Assembly (NCBI GenBank): GCA_037127255.1
Contig: JBANSL010000010.1
Span: forward strand, 29,716,620 to 29,780,619
DNA from: Persicaria tinctoria
Lineage: Eukaryota > Streptophyta > Magnoliopsida > Caryophyllales > Polygonaceae
Length of the DNA stretch: 64,000 bases
Direction: 5' to 3'
The stretch's first letter is position 1. The number at the start of each line of letters is the position of its first letter. The translations under genes and the position numbers were made by a program. Positions 32,434 through 44,072 of this stretch are shown piece after piece. Below the pieces are notes generated by a model, which searched no databases, was not told where the DNA came from, and saw only the letters and a program-made list of their open reading frames with translations.

Positions 32434-33300
32434 TCAAAACCCAAATTCCAAGCCATCTTCAAACCCTTGAGCACTCCCCAACCTTCCACCTAAGGTACAG
32501 AGCAAGACCCGAGCTAAGGTTATACGCAAAGCCACAGATCCACTTAGCATTAGCATCCCTAACCACCCCTCCAACCGCTGCCTGACCACCATCTCTCCGA
32601 GCACCGTCTGTATTAACCTTAATCCACTCAATCAAGGGCCTCTCCCATCCGATATCCCGCTTATGTCTATCTTTAGCCAAATTGTGTGTATCTATCCTCC
32701 CCATCGCCGTTCTGTACTCACGGACCTCACCCAAACAACCAGCCAAAGTGACTTTTTGCGCTTCATCTTCCTAGAACACAACCTTATTTCTCCTCTTCCA
32801 AAACTTCCAAACCGCGAACGCAAAATCCCAAGACTCCCTCCTATGGTCCTCACTCACAACCTGCAACCAAAGATCATTATCAGCACCACAATTCCTAAAG
32901 AGGTGTTCGAGAGATTCATCACAAATCTTGCAAATGGGACAAAGGCAAGAGTTACCAAAATCCCGTCACACACATTCCATATTATTTAGGGCCCCTCCCT
33001 TGCTCAGCAGCCAGACGAATGCATGCACTCTCTCGTTGACACGTAACTTCCAAATGATGTTTTAGAAGGTCGTGTCATTCCCCTACCACTCTTGCCATTT
33101 CCAGACCGCATCATAACCCGATTGAGATGAATAATCCTTGTCATTTGAAAACTTCAAGCAAGGTATATCCTCTCCATCAATAATAGCCACCGCTGCCACC
33201 TTCGAGAGCAGACTCGACGGGAGAAGATGGCCGAATTGATCCCAACGCTATCCCAACCCCTCATCCCACATCTTAGCCACCATCACGTTCTGTTCGCCCT
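32434..33300 (-). pseudogene. LINE remnant: zf-RVT and RNase H regions
   Basis: Read on the minus strand, a zf-RVT-like part (SQSGYDAVWKWQEW, then IIWKLRVNERVHAFVWLLSK, about 33160-33000) precedes the start of an RNase H domain. The latter reads IEWIKVNTDGARRDGGQAAV followed by GGVVRDANAKWICGFAYNLS, about 32630-32515. That order is the C-terminal half of a plant non-LTR ORF2. Several stops and frame changes interrupt it. Confidence 0.8.
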
Positions 33301-33687
33301 CCTCGATATAGATGAAAATTTAACAACTATCAATGACGATAATTATTGATAAATTTCATAAATATATTGTCGACTAGCTATAAGTAGGAGGATAAATATG
33401 GACACATTTTTTTTCCTAATAACATTCCTCTCAAGTATACAATTTTTAATGGTATTTACAAGTCTAGTTTTTCGGGTGAACAATTTGTAAGCTTGGTTGT
33501 AAAACTTGAATGGAAGATAACCAAATAGTAAGAGATTTGGGGTTGCTGTTGTGAATAGGAAAACTGGAATCAACCACAACAGAAAGAAGTATCACAACAA
33601 CAAAAGTATAAGAGAGTCCCCAATTGGAGATGACCACATAGAGGATTCTACAAAATAAATGTAAATGACTCAATCAAACTTTCAGGC
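33301..33687. other. Intergenic AT-rich DNA
   Basis: No supported gene. Short minus-strand ORFs look random. Confidence 0.5.
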
Positions 33688-33962
33688 AATTGTAGTGTCG
33701 GAGGAATAATTAGGAATAGTTATGGTTAGATAATTGATATTTTTCAAATGCCAATATCGAAGGGCTTAGTCTTACAAATAAAAGCTTTTGCCGCATGTAC
33801 TGGAATAAAGGTAGATATTGAAAGAGGATTTCGAAATATCATATTTGAAGGAGACAATCTAGGAGTAATAACAACCACTGAAGATAAAACGAAAGTGCCA
33901 TGAGAAATACTCAAAACGATTTGAGCAAATTCACCATCTGAAGAGAAATTTCAACAATATCA
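33688..33962 (+). pseudogene. LINE-type RNase H fragment
   Basis: The plus-strand frame gives CSVGGIIRNSYG, a stop, then IIDIFQMPISKGLVLQIKAF followed by AACTGIKVDIERGFRNIIFE and GDNLGVI. This follows the plant RNase H pattern GGxxRDxxG...AEaxAxxxGL...xxxxvEGDnxxvI. Interrupted by stops and not linked to an RT here. Confidence 0.75.
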
Positions 33963-34248
33963 ATTTTAAGCACTGCTTTAGAGAGTATAATTCCTACGCG
34001 GACTATATTGTTATATCTAGGAAAATTTATAATATGATTACCCTCCCTTAAATAGCGGTACGAATCTGCTGTGCCAAACCACCCTGTCTCTCCCCTATCT
34101 CCTCTCTCATCCCATCTCATCCTTCACCTTTTTTATAATTTTTTTAGATTTTTATTATTTTAGTTTTTTTTTTTAATTTTTTTTGGGGGTGTGAAGAGGG
34201 ACATTCACGGGGCAGTGGTTTTGGGTACAGCTAATCTCAATCGCTTAA

Positions 34249-34324
34249 ATAGGGAGCCTTGTACTATCATTCACAAATACTTCATAATAGGGAGCCTTGT
34301 ACTATCATTCACAAATACTTCATA
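34249..34324. repeat. Two tandem copies of a 38-bp unit
   Basis: ATAGGGAGCCTTGTACTATC and the following 18 bases are repeated exactly. Confidence 0.95.
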
Positions 34325-34833
34325 ATTTTGGCCTAATGTAAAAAAAAGACCATAAATGACCTACTTATAAACTCTTTAGTACCTTTATTAATAATGAACC
34401 TTCTGGTTGTATTTATTTATTTAGCAAACACATTGTCAAGGATAGGGTCCCATCCTTACTTTCATTTGTACACCCAAAAACAAAAGAAAAGAACCGAATC
34501 CGTTTGAATAATTCAACAACTTAGGTTTTGTGGACATAAATCATAAGTACAATGGGAGGCAGAGATGAGTAGATGACCATATAATATATGGACACCACAT
34601 TATTTAAGATATAAAGGAAAATCATGTACTCGATAAGGGATTTTTGTTAGAGAATCTCTTACAACTTTTCTTATTTTTTTTATGGTATTTGATTTTTCGG
34701 TTTTTCTAACTTATGTCCAACATAGATTAAAAGTCTTCATTGAGAAGGATTCCATAGGAAAGATAGAAGTGACTCAAGAATATAATGTTAAGAAAAGTTA
34801 AAATAATTTTATTTGGGAAAATATTTTCCAATT

Positions 34834-34900
34834 CAGCTTCTTAACCTATGCTCTTAGGATATAAGGTGCAGCTTCTTAACCTATGCTCTTAGGATATAAG
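34834..34900. repeat. Two tandem copies of a ~35-bp unit
   Basis: CAGCTTCTTAACCTATGCTC and following bases are repeated without change. Confidence 0.95.
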
Positions 34901-35975
34901 TTAGAAACACCGTTGATTTTTTTTTATCTAGAATTTTAGACTTATTTTTGGTCTAACATTTTTTTTTATTAATATTAGTCTCCGAATTATAAATGAATGA
35001 GAAAATAAAATATATTTTTTTTCATACTCTAGCATTTTTTCAAAAAACATTAAGAGATTTTAGAGAAATGTTCTAAGAGCACCCCTAACCCGGCCGGAAC
35101 CAATCATCTGTCCCCCCTCCTTATCCTCCTCCCCATACTCACAATCTTTATTTAAAAATAAAAAGAAATTAAATTAAAAATAAAAACAAAAATAAAATGG
35201 GGAATTTTCAATTTTGTGAGTAGGGGTAGAAGAGGGGATAAGAATAGGAATAGAAGATTTAAACCAACCCCTTCTCCATTTTATGAATTTTTGGGTTTTT
35301 AGATAATTTAAAGTATGGTTTTTGTCCAATAAATTTTCAATCTCATTTTTCAAAATAGGAAAAAAGTATAAAAAAATAGGGTTTTTTTGAAAAGTGTCCA
35401 AAACTCATGTTTTTTCAAATTCCATAGATGGAAAAACGGTTAGAATTATATCAAAAATAACTTTTGTTTTTTTTTTTTAAAGAAAATTTTAAAGAAGCAT
35501 TAAATCTTTTAAATTTGATCGAACAAGATGTGCTCACTAAAATAATTATAGACTTTGTAGTTGATCATGTACCTGTCTTTTTTGTATGCAACTCCTTATC
35601 ACTACCTCGCTCTTGAAAAAACTTCCAAATTACTAGCAATAATAGTTTGCTAACCCCAATTATCCAAGCCAATCTACAATCTTCTATAGATTCATCCTTC
35701 CTCAAATTTCTTCTATTTGTACCAGGTAATTAAAGTATTATGGGATTTTTTTTTGTGGGCAGTATTATTGGATTTATTGGCGTTTCTAAACTCATCCCCA
35801 TAAAATATAGGTTAAACAAACTATATATGTGTGTTTACCAAAAAAAAAAAAAAACTACTCCTCTGTTAATTAAAATTTGCCGTGCACACTTTTTTAAAAC
35901 TTACATTTTCTTACATTTGTTTTTGTAAATTCATACTTAATTGTAATAAGTATAAGATTAGTATTAAAAAAGTTA

Positions 35976-36208
35976 CCTCCGGTCGAAAATATTTGATGTT
36001 TGACTTTTGTGCACGTAGTTTTAGGAGTTAAAAACTATATAAAATCTTATTTATTTTGATTAATTTTTTTCATAGTTTAATATTTATTAGTAATAAGTAT
36101 TAAACTGTGAAAAAAAATTAATTAAAAGATTAATATTTTATATAATTTTTAACACCTAAAAAAACGTGTGTGAATAGTAAAACATCAAGTTTTAATTAAC
36201 GGAGGGAG
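35976..36208. mobile_element. Stowaway-like MITE, decayed left end
   Basis: The right end AACGGAGGGAG is flanked by TA (36209-36210). The left end CCTCCGGTCGAAAATATTTG has lost part of the CTCCCTCCG start but lies after TA (35974-35975). The interior is self-complementary (AATATTTATTAGTAATAAGT). Confidence 0.8.
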
Positions 36209-37110
36209 TATAGATATTGGAAAAGAATTCTTAAATTTGAATGTTTAAATCGTAGTCGTAGGAAGCACTCTAAAAAATGAATAAAATAATTACAATTTGG
36301 ATAATCTTTTTAAATGTAAACTCCCTTTTTTTTTTTTTGGAACCAGGAAAGCATTTAGGCGACCTGTCGTTTATTCTTGTGGACGAGAACTTGCAGCTCA
36401 TGATCATTATCCAAACTTCTGTCGGTAGAAATACTATAAGCCAGACGTGTAATCCTATCGGTCACAATATTAGCTTCCCTGAAAATATGACGAATAACAA
36501 TATTAGAGAAAGAATTTAAAATAGACATAGTATCTGACTGAATCAGCTCACTATTCCTAGGACAAGGCCAGTCCCCAAGCAAAGCTTTGATAACCCGAAG
36601 GTTGTCGCATTCAATAGGAAGATTATCCAGGACCAAGTTAATTTATAGCCCCCATAATCCCTTGTTTGAGGGCAACCGCTTCTATATAGAGGGCCGAATT
36701 GCAATCATTAGTCTCCAAACCAGAATGGACAATGTCCGCTTTATCATTCTGATGGAAAACCCGTAGCTGACAGATCCGAAAACACAGTGTGATCCATCAA
36801 AATTAAGTTTATAGAAACCAATGGGTGGTTAACCCATTTCACGTGCGCGCACTTCCCCACCTGACTGTGCACAATAGTTGTGATTTTCTTCATCGAGGAC
36901 CCCGACTAAGCCGTAGGATCGTCCTGTATTTTTTTTAAACCAACCAAGTATGCCTACTTGTTTCAATGAAGACGTTTGCCCCTTGGACCGATGTAATATT
37001 ATTTTGGTTAAAAATATTTTTGTTTATGAAAAACCAACAACCGCACCAACAGAAGGCAATTACCGCCATTTTGGACAGACCTACGTGATTTTTGATAATA
37101 TTTAGTGATT

Positions 37111-38414
37111 CACTAGGACAAATATAGGGGGGTGGAGCACGGTAAGTTGGGTACGATTTTTGACAAGCGTTCTTATTTTTATATTTTAAGCACGGTTTTA
37201 TATTAAAAGTGTGTTCCTAACCCCAAATTCAACTAAAAGTAACACGCTTTTCCATAAAACCGTTCTCGTTTATTTCTAAAAAATATTTAGACCGGTTTTC
37301 GTGTAAAGCGTGCTTAAAAAAACTTAAAACGAACGCGATTTAATTTTCAAAGTGTGTTCCCAAAACCAGATTTGACTAAAACAAACACGCTTTGCTATAA
37401 AACCGTTCTCGTTTATTTGTAAAAAAAATATTTAACCCAATTTTCGTGTAAAGCGTGCTTAAAAAAATTACAACGAACACGGTTTAATTCTCAAAGTGTG
37501 TTCCCAAAATCAAATTTAACTAAAACGAACACGCTTTTCTATAAAACCGTTCTCATTTATTTCTAAAAACTATTAAGCTCGGTTTTCGCGTGAAGCGTGC
37601 TTAAAAATAAATTAAAACGAACACAGTTTCATTTTACAAGTGTGTTCCCAAAGCCAACTTTAACTAAAATCAACACGCTTTTCTATAGAACCGTTCTCGT
37701 TTGTTTCTAAGGGAATAATTAGCTCGGTTTTCATGTAAAGCGTGCTTAAAAGAAATAAAACGAACACGGTTTTATAAGAAAAGTGTCTTCCCAAAACCAA
37801 ATTTAATTAGAGGGAACACATTTTTCTTTTAAAGCGCTCTCATTTGTTTTTATAAACCGTTCTCGATTTTTTTTAATATATATATTTAGAGTTTTTTTTT
37901 AGTAATTAGATTAAGTAAATGCACAATGTTACAACAAAATTCCGTAGGTCGGGTGGCAGGAGTGTAAAGTGGACGAATTCAATATGAGGGTGCAAGAGGT
38001 CTTGGGCTCGACTCTTGGTTCGAGTGCGCAAGAGGTCTTGAGAGAAATATGAAAGTGCACACTTTTTATTTAAAGCGTGCTTACAGAACTATGAAAGATA
38101 ACACTTTTTATTTAAAGCGTGCTTACAGAACTATGAAAGAGCACACTTTTCATTTAAAGCGTTCTTATTATTAAGCACGGTTTGAAAAAAAGTGTGCTAA
38201 AACTGTTTTTTAGCACAATTCAATTGAAGCGTTCTTATAATTGGTCGTATGACAATTTTAAGAACACTTCAACACAAAATCGTGCTTAAAATATGGGATC
38301 ACGGTTAAATAGTAAGTGTGCTTGTTTGGGAGCGCACTCACTATAAGCATAGTACGAGAAGTGTGCTCCCATGCATTAAAAAAGCGTGATCTGGTCCCCC
38401 TTTTTGTACTAGTG
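37111..38414. mobile_element. Non-autonomous CACTA element with internal repeats
   Basis: The left end CACTAGGACAAATATAGGGGG and the right end, read inward, CACTAGTACAAAAAGGGGG are flanked by ATT on both sides (37108-37110, 38415-38417). This is the 3-bp duplication of CACTA elements. The inside holds four units of 143-144 bp starting with CGTTCTC at 37261, 37404, 37548 and 37692. Each contains AAGCGTGCTTA and GTGTGTTCCCA motifs, probable subterminal transposase-binding repeats. No transposase. Inserted in the LINE between zf-RVT and RNase H. Confidence 0.88.
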
Positions 38415-39897
38415 ATTGGTCGTTGTTTATACCGTTTCACAGGTTTGGTTCCGGTGTTTTCAAACTAATAATTCTGTCAGTCATTACTTGTCTGGTGAAC
38501 CCACAGTCTATTAGGAAATGGTTTGTGGACTCTGATTGACAATCACAGAACGCACACTCCATTGGAATGTGAATAGGCTATTTTTGCAAATGTTCCTTCG
38601 AGGCGAGCCCATCTTTCGTTAGTTTCTACAGGAAGTGGCGTACTTTCGGAGGGATATCGAGTTTCCATATTCAGTTACATTGGATTTTTTTTTCTTTATT
38701 CTCGTTTGGGATAAGCGTTGTAGCTGACTTGGTTATAAACCACCCATTCGAGCAAGGTCCCCAATAAAGCATATCAGACAAGCTACTTTCTGGCAGAATA
38801 ATCGAACCTAGATGGTCAATGTCTGAATTGCTTAGCAAGTCGCTCAATGCTCTACGAAGTTGACAATCATCCCATGTGTTGTTGTTGCGGATGAATCGGT
38901 CCACGGTCCATTTTTCGTCTATATATTGCCTTCCTCAAGTAACCTATTTTTTAGTGGCCTATCAAAAAGCCCAATTGTCTTTCCAGAAGTTAATAGTATG
39001 GTCATTACCAACGGACCAATGCAGGACCGGTTTAAATAATTCACTTAAGGACATCAATTTTGACCACTACCACGATGTCGAAGCCTTCTTCTGATATTGC
39101 ATCAGAGGAGCCCCTTTCATATATTTTCCCGTTACCGCTCGAACCCAAATGTTCACAGGTTTCACTATTATTTTCCACAATAGTTTCATTTGTAAGGCTA
39201 TATTATTGATTGTTTATGCTTTGTAGATACCTAGTCCATCGAACATAGTGTCACTGCAAATTTTATCCCAGTCGATGAGTGGTATCGATGTTGGGGGTTT
39301 GTTCTAGAAGAAACACATGTATATTTTGTCAAGTTCAGTCAACATCTTGCATAATATACTGTGATTGGGTCCTCAAGTTAGCTTTAATAAGCACCTTGTG
39401 TTGTGCCCTTCAGCGGATAGATTCAAAGCTGAAAGCATGATTTCTAGTGGTTAATTAGTTGCCAGGACATTTTACAATACTTGTCTACAATGTGGGCAAT
39501 CCACTGACAAGCTCCAGCCATAGCTTTTGATAAAATCAATATGTTATCTGCCAAGGCGAGAAACATAATCTTAGTTCCGCCATTCTTGAAAGAGATTCCC
39601 AAATTTTTAGACATTGTTGCTTCTAGCTGGAGGGATTGAGCAAGCACCTCTGTAGAGATAATAAATAGAGTAGGGGAGACAAAGGATCCCCTTACCGTAG
39701 CTCTCTTCTAGGAAAAAAATTGGTTTGTAGGTCCTTCATTGACCAGTATTGAGTAGGAAAAGGTTGTAACACACTCCATTATCCATCTGATAAATCGGTT
39801 ATCAAACCCCAATTTCGTCATAACTGTTTGTACAAATTTCCATTCAATTCGATCGTAAGCTTTGTCCATATCTAATTTGAATGCTATGTAGCCCTCC

Positions 39898-40595
39898 CAG
39901 GGACGGAGCCAGGAGTTTATCGAAGGGGGGGGGGGCGAAGTTTTATACAAATTATTGATTTATTCTTCGGTAGATTTTTCTATAGTTTAGAGAAACATAA
40001 CTATGAAATTTAATTTACATTGAATGGTGATATATTTTAGTTCCAAGACACGATTTTTTTAGTTCAAAACACAATGTTTTTTTACTCAAAATTGTAGTGT
40101 TTTAGTTTAAAACTATGTCATTAGTTGTTATATTGTTATTTTTCTCTTTAAAAGAAATATGATGTCGTTTTAATCTATAACAAAATTATTTTTCGTCTAA
40201 AAATATCGTTTGAAACCCACAAAGTCATATGCAACTTGTTGTTCTCTTATCATCCAATAACGTGTAACAAGATATACAAACTTTAAACTAGCATAATTTT
40301 TTATATAATTATCGAATTTAGTAATATAACATCTTGTTTCGAAGCTCTTAGGTTGAATAACATTACCAAAATATCAAATTAAGTAAAATATAAAGGCATC
40401 ATGATTTATTAAAAGACATTTGAAATAATTAATTTGTGTTTAACTTTCAAACGTTCATAACTTTTTACTCGGTTATCGGATTCAGGCTTATAATATATCA
40501 AAACGAAGCTATCGACGAGTAGAACAAATATAGGTAATTTTTCGGATGAAAGGGGGGAGAATGCTACCGCTTGCCCCCATCTAGCTCCGCCTATG
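39898..40595. mobile_element. Non-autonomous hAT element inside the LINE RT
   Basis: CAGGGACGGAGCCAG at the left, TAGCTCCGCCTATG at the right, with perfect 8-bp duplications AGCCCTCC (39890-39897 and 40596-40603). Removing it rejoins the LINE RT reading frame (KKLGSGG | YIAFKLDMDKAYD). It is the same family as 46870-47544 but in the opposite orientation; both share the GTTTTGATATAT...CTTTTTACTC segment. Confidence 0.93.
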
Positions 40596-41892
40596 AGCCC
40601 TCCCGACCCTAGCTTCTTGGACCGGAGGGAATGGAAAACTTCATGTGCAATGTGGACGTTATCATGGATAGATCTTCCCTTGGGAAAGGTCCCCTGCAAT
40701 GGGTGGATTATCTTGTCAATAATGACTGACTACCTAGCGGTCAGTATTTTTGAAATAATTTTGTAAATAGTGGAGCACAAACTAATCGAGTGGAAATGGT
40801 TGACAAATTTTGGATTGTCTATTTTTGGGAGTACTATTGTAATGAACGTATGATTAATTTCTTTAAGCAATTTGCATGTAGAGAAGAAAGGTTTGACTGC
40901 CTTGATTACGGACGGTCCTACGGTATGTCAATACTTTGGTAGAAACCGACTGACATACCATCAGATCTAGGTGATTTATGAGAACCGATCGGGAAGACAA
41001 CAATTTTTATCTCCGTATTGAAAACCGGGGAGGCAAGGTTATGGTTGTCTAGGTCTGAAACTTCTATAGACAAGACTCTCAAGTCGTTATCAAACAACAT
41101 ATTTGAGTCTACGGTTGATCTAAAACTATTTGTATACTCTCACAAAATTTCTTGTTTAATCAACTCCGCATCCGTTGCATGAATGTCATTATTTAGAGAT
41201 AATGGTTTGATTATTTTCCTATTACGCTTAGCCGAAGATATTTTATGGTAATAGCCTGAGTTAGTGTCTTCAAGTTTACAATGCTTGAGTTTTGCTCGTT
41301 GGAACAAAAAAAACCTTGCTGAAAATCAAGCAAGTTTTCTCTTTTATTTAGTAGCCTCTTGTGAAGGTGTAGGGTTTTTTTACTACAATCAACCAACAGT
41401 TGTTCCTGGATTTGAAGGAGAGCATATCAGAACTTAGTAGTTGGTTGTTCATATTACCATAAGTCTTTTTATGCCATTTTTTCGCTAGCTCTTTCAGTAG
41501 TTTCGTCTTATGGATCAGTTTAAACATCGGTGTTCCACGGCGGTTTACCCTCCAGGCTTGCTTGACCGCATTTTCAAAATCCTTCCGTTTTGTCCACACT
41601 ATCTCGAAATGGAATGTGCGGCTGCATTTTGGGCAGATGTTCTAAAATCACACGAGATATGACAATGATTATATGATGTGAAGGCGTGTTTTTTGACAAC
41701 CAATATGAACCCACAGTTTCATTATGTATAAGAAGTCTATCGAGTTTTGCATAACAATTTTGGACACAAGTTTTATTTTTACGCCAGGTATTGGCACCAA
41801 AATTAGTAGAAAATTCCATAAGATTGAAAGAGTCTTTAATGGTAGCTAGCTAATCGTCTGAATCTTGTGTTCGTTGGCTCGACGCCACCTAG

Positions 41893-42004
41893 CTAGTCTG
41901 GGCAATTTCATTCAGGTCACCCATAATATAGAAAGGATTACAGTGATCCTAGTCTGGGCAATTTCATTCAGGTCACCCATAATATAGAAAGGATTACAGT
42001 GATC
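41893..42004. repeat. Two tandem copies of a 56-bp unit in the LINE
   Basis: CTAGTCTGGGCAATTTCATT and the following 36 bases occur at 41893-41948 and 41949-42004. The duplication lies in the endonuclease-to-RT part of the LINE and would add a frame change to it. Confidence 0.95.
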
Positions 42005-42529
42005 CTGAGTGTAGTTGTCAAGCCTAGTCCAGAAGGCATCCTTATCATGGTAGTTTTTTTTAGAGGGGGTGGGGGGGCATACACGATCAAGATGGTGATC
42101 GAGCAGTTCTTGGAAACATTAAAGTAATCAACGTGTATGAATCTGTATTGAATAGATACGAGAACAATCCTCCCGACGGAGACTGGTAAATCCTTCCAGA
42201 GAAGACGTATTCAGCATGTGAATCCAATTGCGGGATCAAAAGTGATGTTTGTGAAACCACACTTTTTCCATTGCTTTTCATCCGGAAATATGAGGTTTTT
42301 GTTTCAATAAGCGCTATAACATTAATAAAAAAAAATTACATAACATATCTATAGACATCCAGATGTTGCGTCTGCCCAATCCTTGACAATTCCAGGAGCA
42401 TATATTCATGGATTTTAGACGGAAATTGTGGACCCATTCAGTGAACAAATGAATCAATAGATGGGCAGATTGTTTGCCACTAAAACCCCACCCCCAAATC
42501 GAAGGAGATGGTCTTCTTGGTACGCATAT

Positions 42530-42910
42530 GAGAAGTCGGATAGCTGTTGTAAACAAATGATCCACTAGTCCATTCATACAACCTTGTATATTTTGCAAAA
42601 ATGATGTACATTTAACCAACCAGTTCCGAAACAAGTTGAAAAAGCAATCACAATTGTACGTAACCCAAAATCATTGGCCATAAAGCTAGCCAACAAATAA
42701 ATCGTAACAGATGTTACAAATGAAAGGTCGTATAGCGGTTGTATACAGATGAATCAATAGTCCATTCATACAGACCCTGTATACTTTGTAGAAATAATAT
42801 GCACGTAACCAACCAATTCTGATACAAGTCGAACAAGTAATCACAATTGTAACCAACAATCGAAAGCCATAAGGCCGAAAAATAAGTCATAATTGGTGTT
42901 AGGCACCATA
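42530..42910 (-). repeat. Two tandem ~190-bp leader units at the LINE 5' end
   Basis: The blocks at about 42530-42715 and 42720-42905 are diverged copies. Both contain a variant of AGTCCATTCATACA, then TGTATA(C/T)TTTG, then AACCAACCA, then CAATCACAATTGTA. They lie directly upstream (minus strand) of the LINE endonuclease start. Confidence 0.75.
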
Positions 42911-44072
42911 CTGTTTTAGTAGAGTCACTAAATGGCCAGCACAAACACGGGTTGCTTTGACAGTTTTCCTGAGAGATCCACTTCATGATCTCTCAGGAAG
43001 CCGAGCCACGCCCAGCACCCTTGCCGTCCCATCCCCACAGCCCCTTGCAGAGATCAATTTGGTTTGTCACCCTAAAAATGACGATCGAATACAAGATCAC
43101 CAGCACACCCCTTTTTGGGACAATTTGCAATTGCAGGTTGAAATCCGACGACAAAATCACCGATCTCGAAATATCAACTCTAACGGAGGGAGCTACCTCC
43201 ACCAGACACCATACGTGGTTGCTGTTGATGGGAGTGAGAGTCTCCGGGATAGGGTGTGAGTAAGGGCAGGGTGGATTGCGATGGCGACCTGGAAAGTTCA
43301 GCTTTTTCTTCAGATTTAGGGTTTTCATTGTTTCATTCATATGCTATGCTCTTATTATATAAGTTACAAAACCTGAGATTTCATGTATTTTTTTTTTTTC
43401 CTAGTTAAACACTTTAATTTAAACAGAAAAATCTACTCCGTATATAAACTATCATATGAATTTTATTTTTTATTAATTGAAATTTTGATTAGATGATTAG
43501 TATTCGAATATTTTTTATAACCAACCAGAGACATGCACATGGATGAGATCACATGACCAAAACAGTGTTAAATATGCTCAATTGAACACAAAATGCCTAA
43601 AGAGTAATCAATTGTGTCAACAATAAAGTTGGCCTCTCAAAGCTATCACAAAGCCATGGAATATTGGAGACACAAATATCGATTTTTTCTAGGAACAATT
43701 TTAAAGACCATTTTCTTCATTAGCTTCAATTTCAACATTCATCGATCCAAATTCTCGGACTTTAATGAGACCAAACTTGAGTGCAAGTGTCTCAACCATA
43801 AAACAGGAGACCGAGACTGAATGCCCCAGTCAGGGTGGCTCACTGGTGGAGAGCAAAAAATAAATAGATTTCCTTTTTTTATTTTTTTTAGAACATTTAG
43901 ATTTCCTCCCCTTAAGATTTTATTTAGTTGACAAAAAAAAAGATTTTTATTTTTAACTTCCATATTTTTAATATCTCAACCACTTAATATCATTTCTCTT
44001 AATTGAAAATCATAATTCTAACCCTAATTCATACGGTGGAATCCTAGAACATATCAAAAATTCTAATTCCAA
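42911..44072. other. Region between the LINE and the hAT transposase gene
   Basis: ORFs at 42957-43340 overlap on both strands and show no domain. The remainder is AT-rich. The left terminus of the hAT element carrying the transposase should lie here, but I could not identify it. Confidence 0.4.

Larger units (their letters stand above)
33963..35975. other. Long intergenic region
   Basis: AT-rich with homopolymer runs. Contains two short tandem duplications (separate entries). A GAGCACCCCTAACCCGGCCGG phrase at about 35079 looks like a Tourist-type left end, but no partner was found. No gene is supported. Confidence 0.5.
36326..42910 (-). mobile_element. L1-type LINE, degraded, interrupted by two DNA transposons
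   Basis: The element is read on the minus strand. A poly-A tail (poly-T on plus, 36326-36338) marks its 3' end. An endonuclease start MNICSWNCQGLGRR begins at 42409. The RT part shows PKGRSIHDNVHIAHEVFHSL (about 40690-40630), FKLDMDKAYDRIEWKFV (about 39880) and IMFLALADNILILSKA (about 39570). Next are a zf-RVT region (38904-38440) and an RNase H region (36850-36360) with ECDNLRVIKALLG and VIRHIFREANIVTDR. At the RT catalytic box usually FADD the copy reads LADN, so it is dead apart from many stops. Insertions: CACTA at 37111-38414 and hAT at 39898-40595. The 5' end is set by two tandem leader units and is approximate. Confidence 0.85.

Noticed and set aside
42957..43340. Overlapping ORFs of 92-115 codons on both strands
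   Set aside because: No domain, no splice logic, and both strands open; not supportable as a gene.
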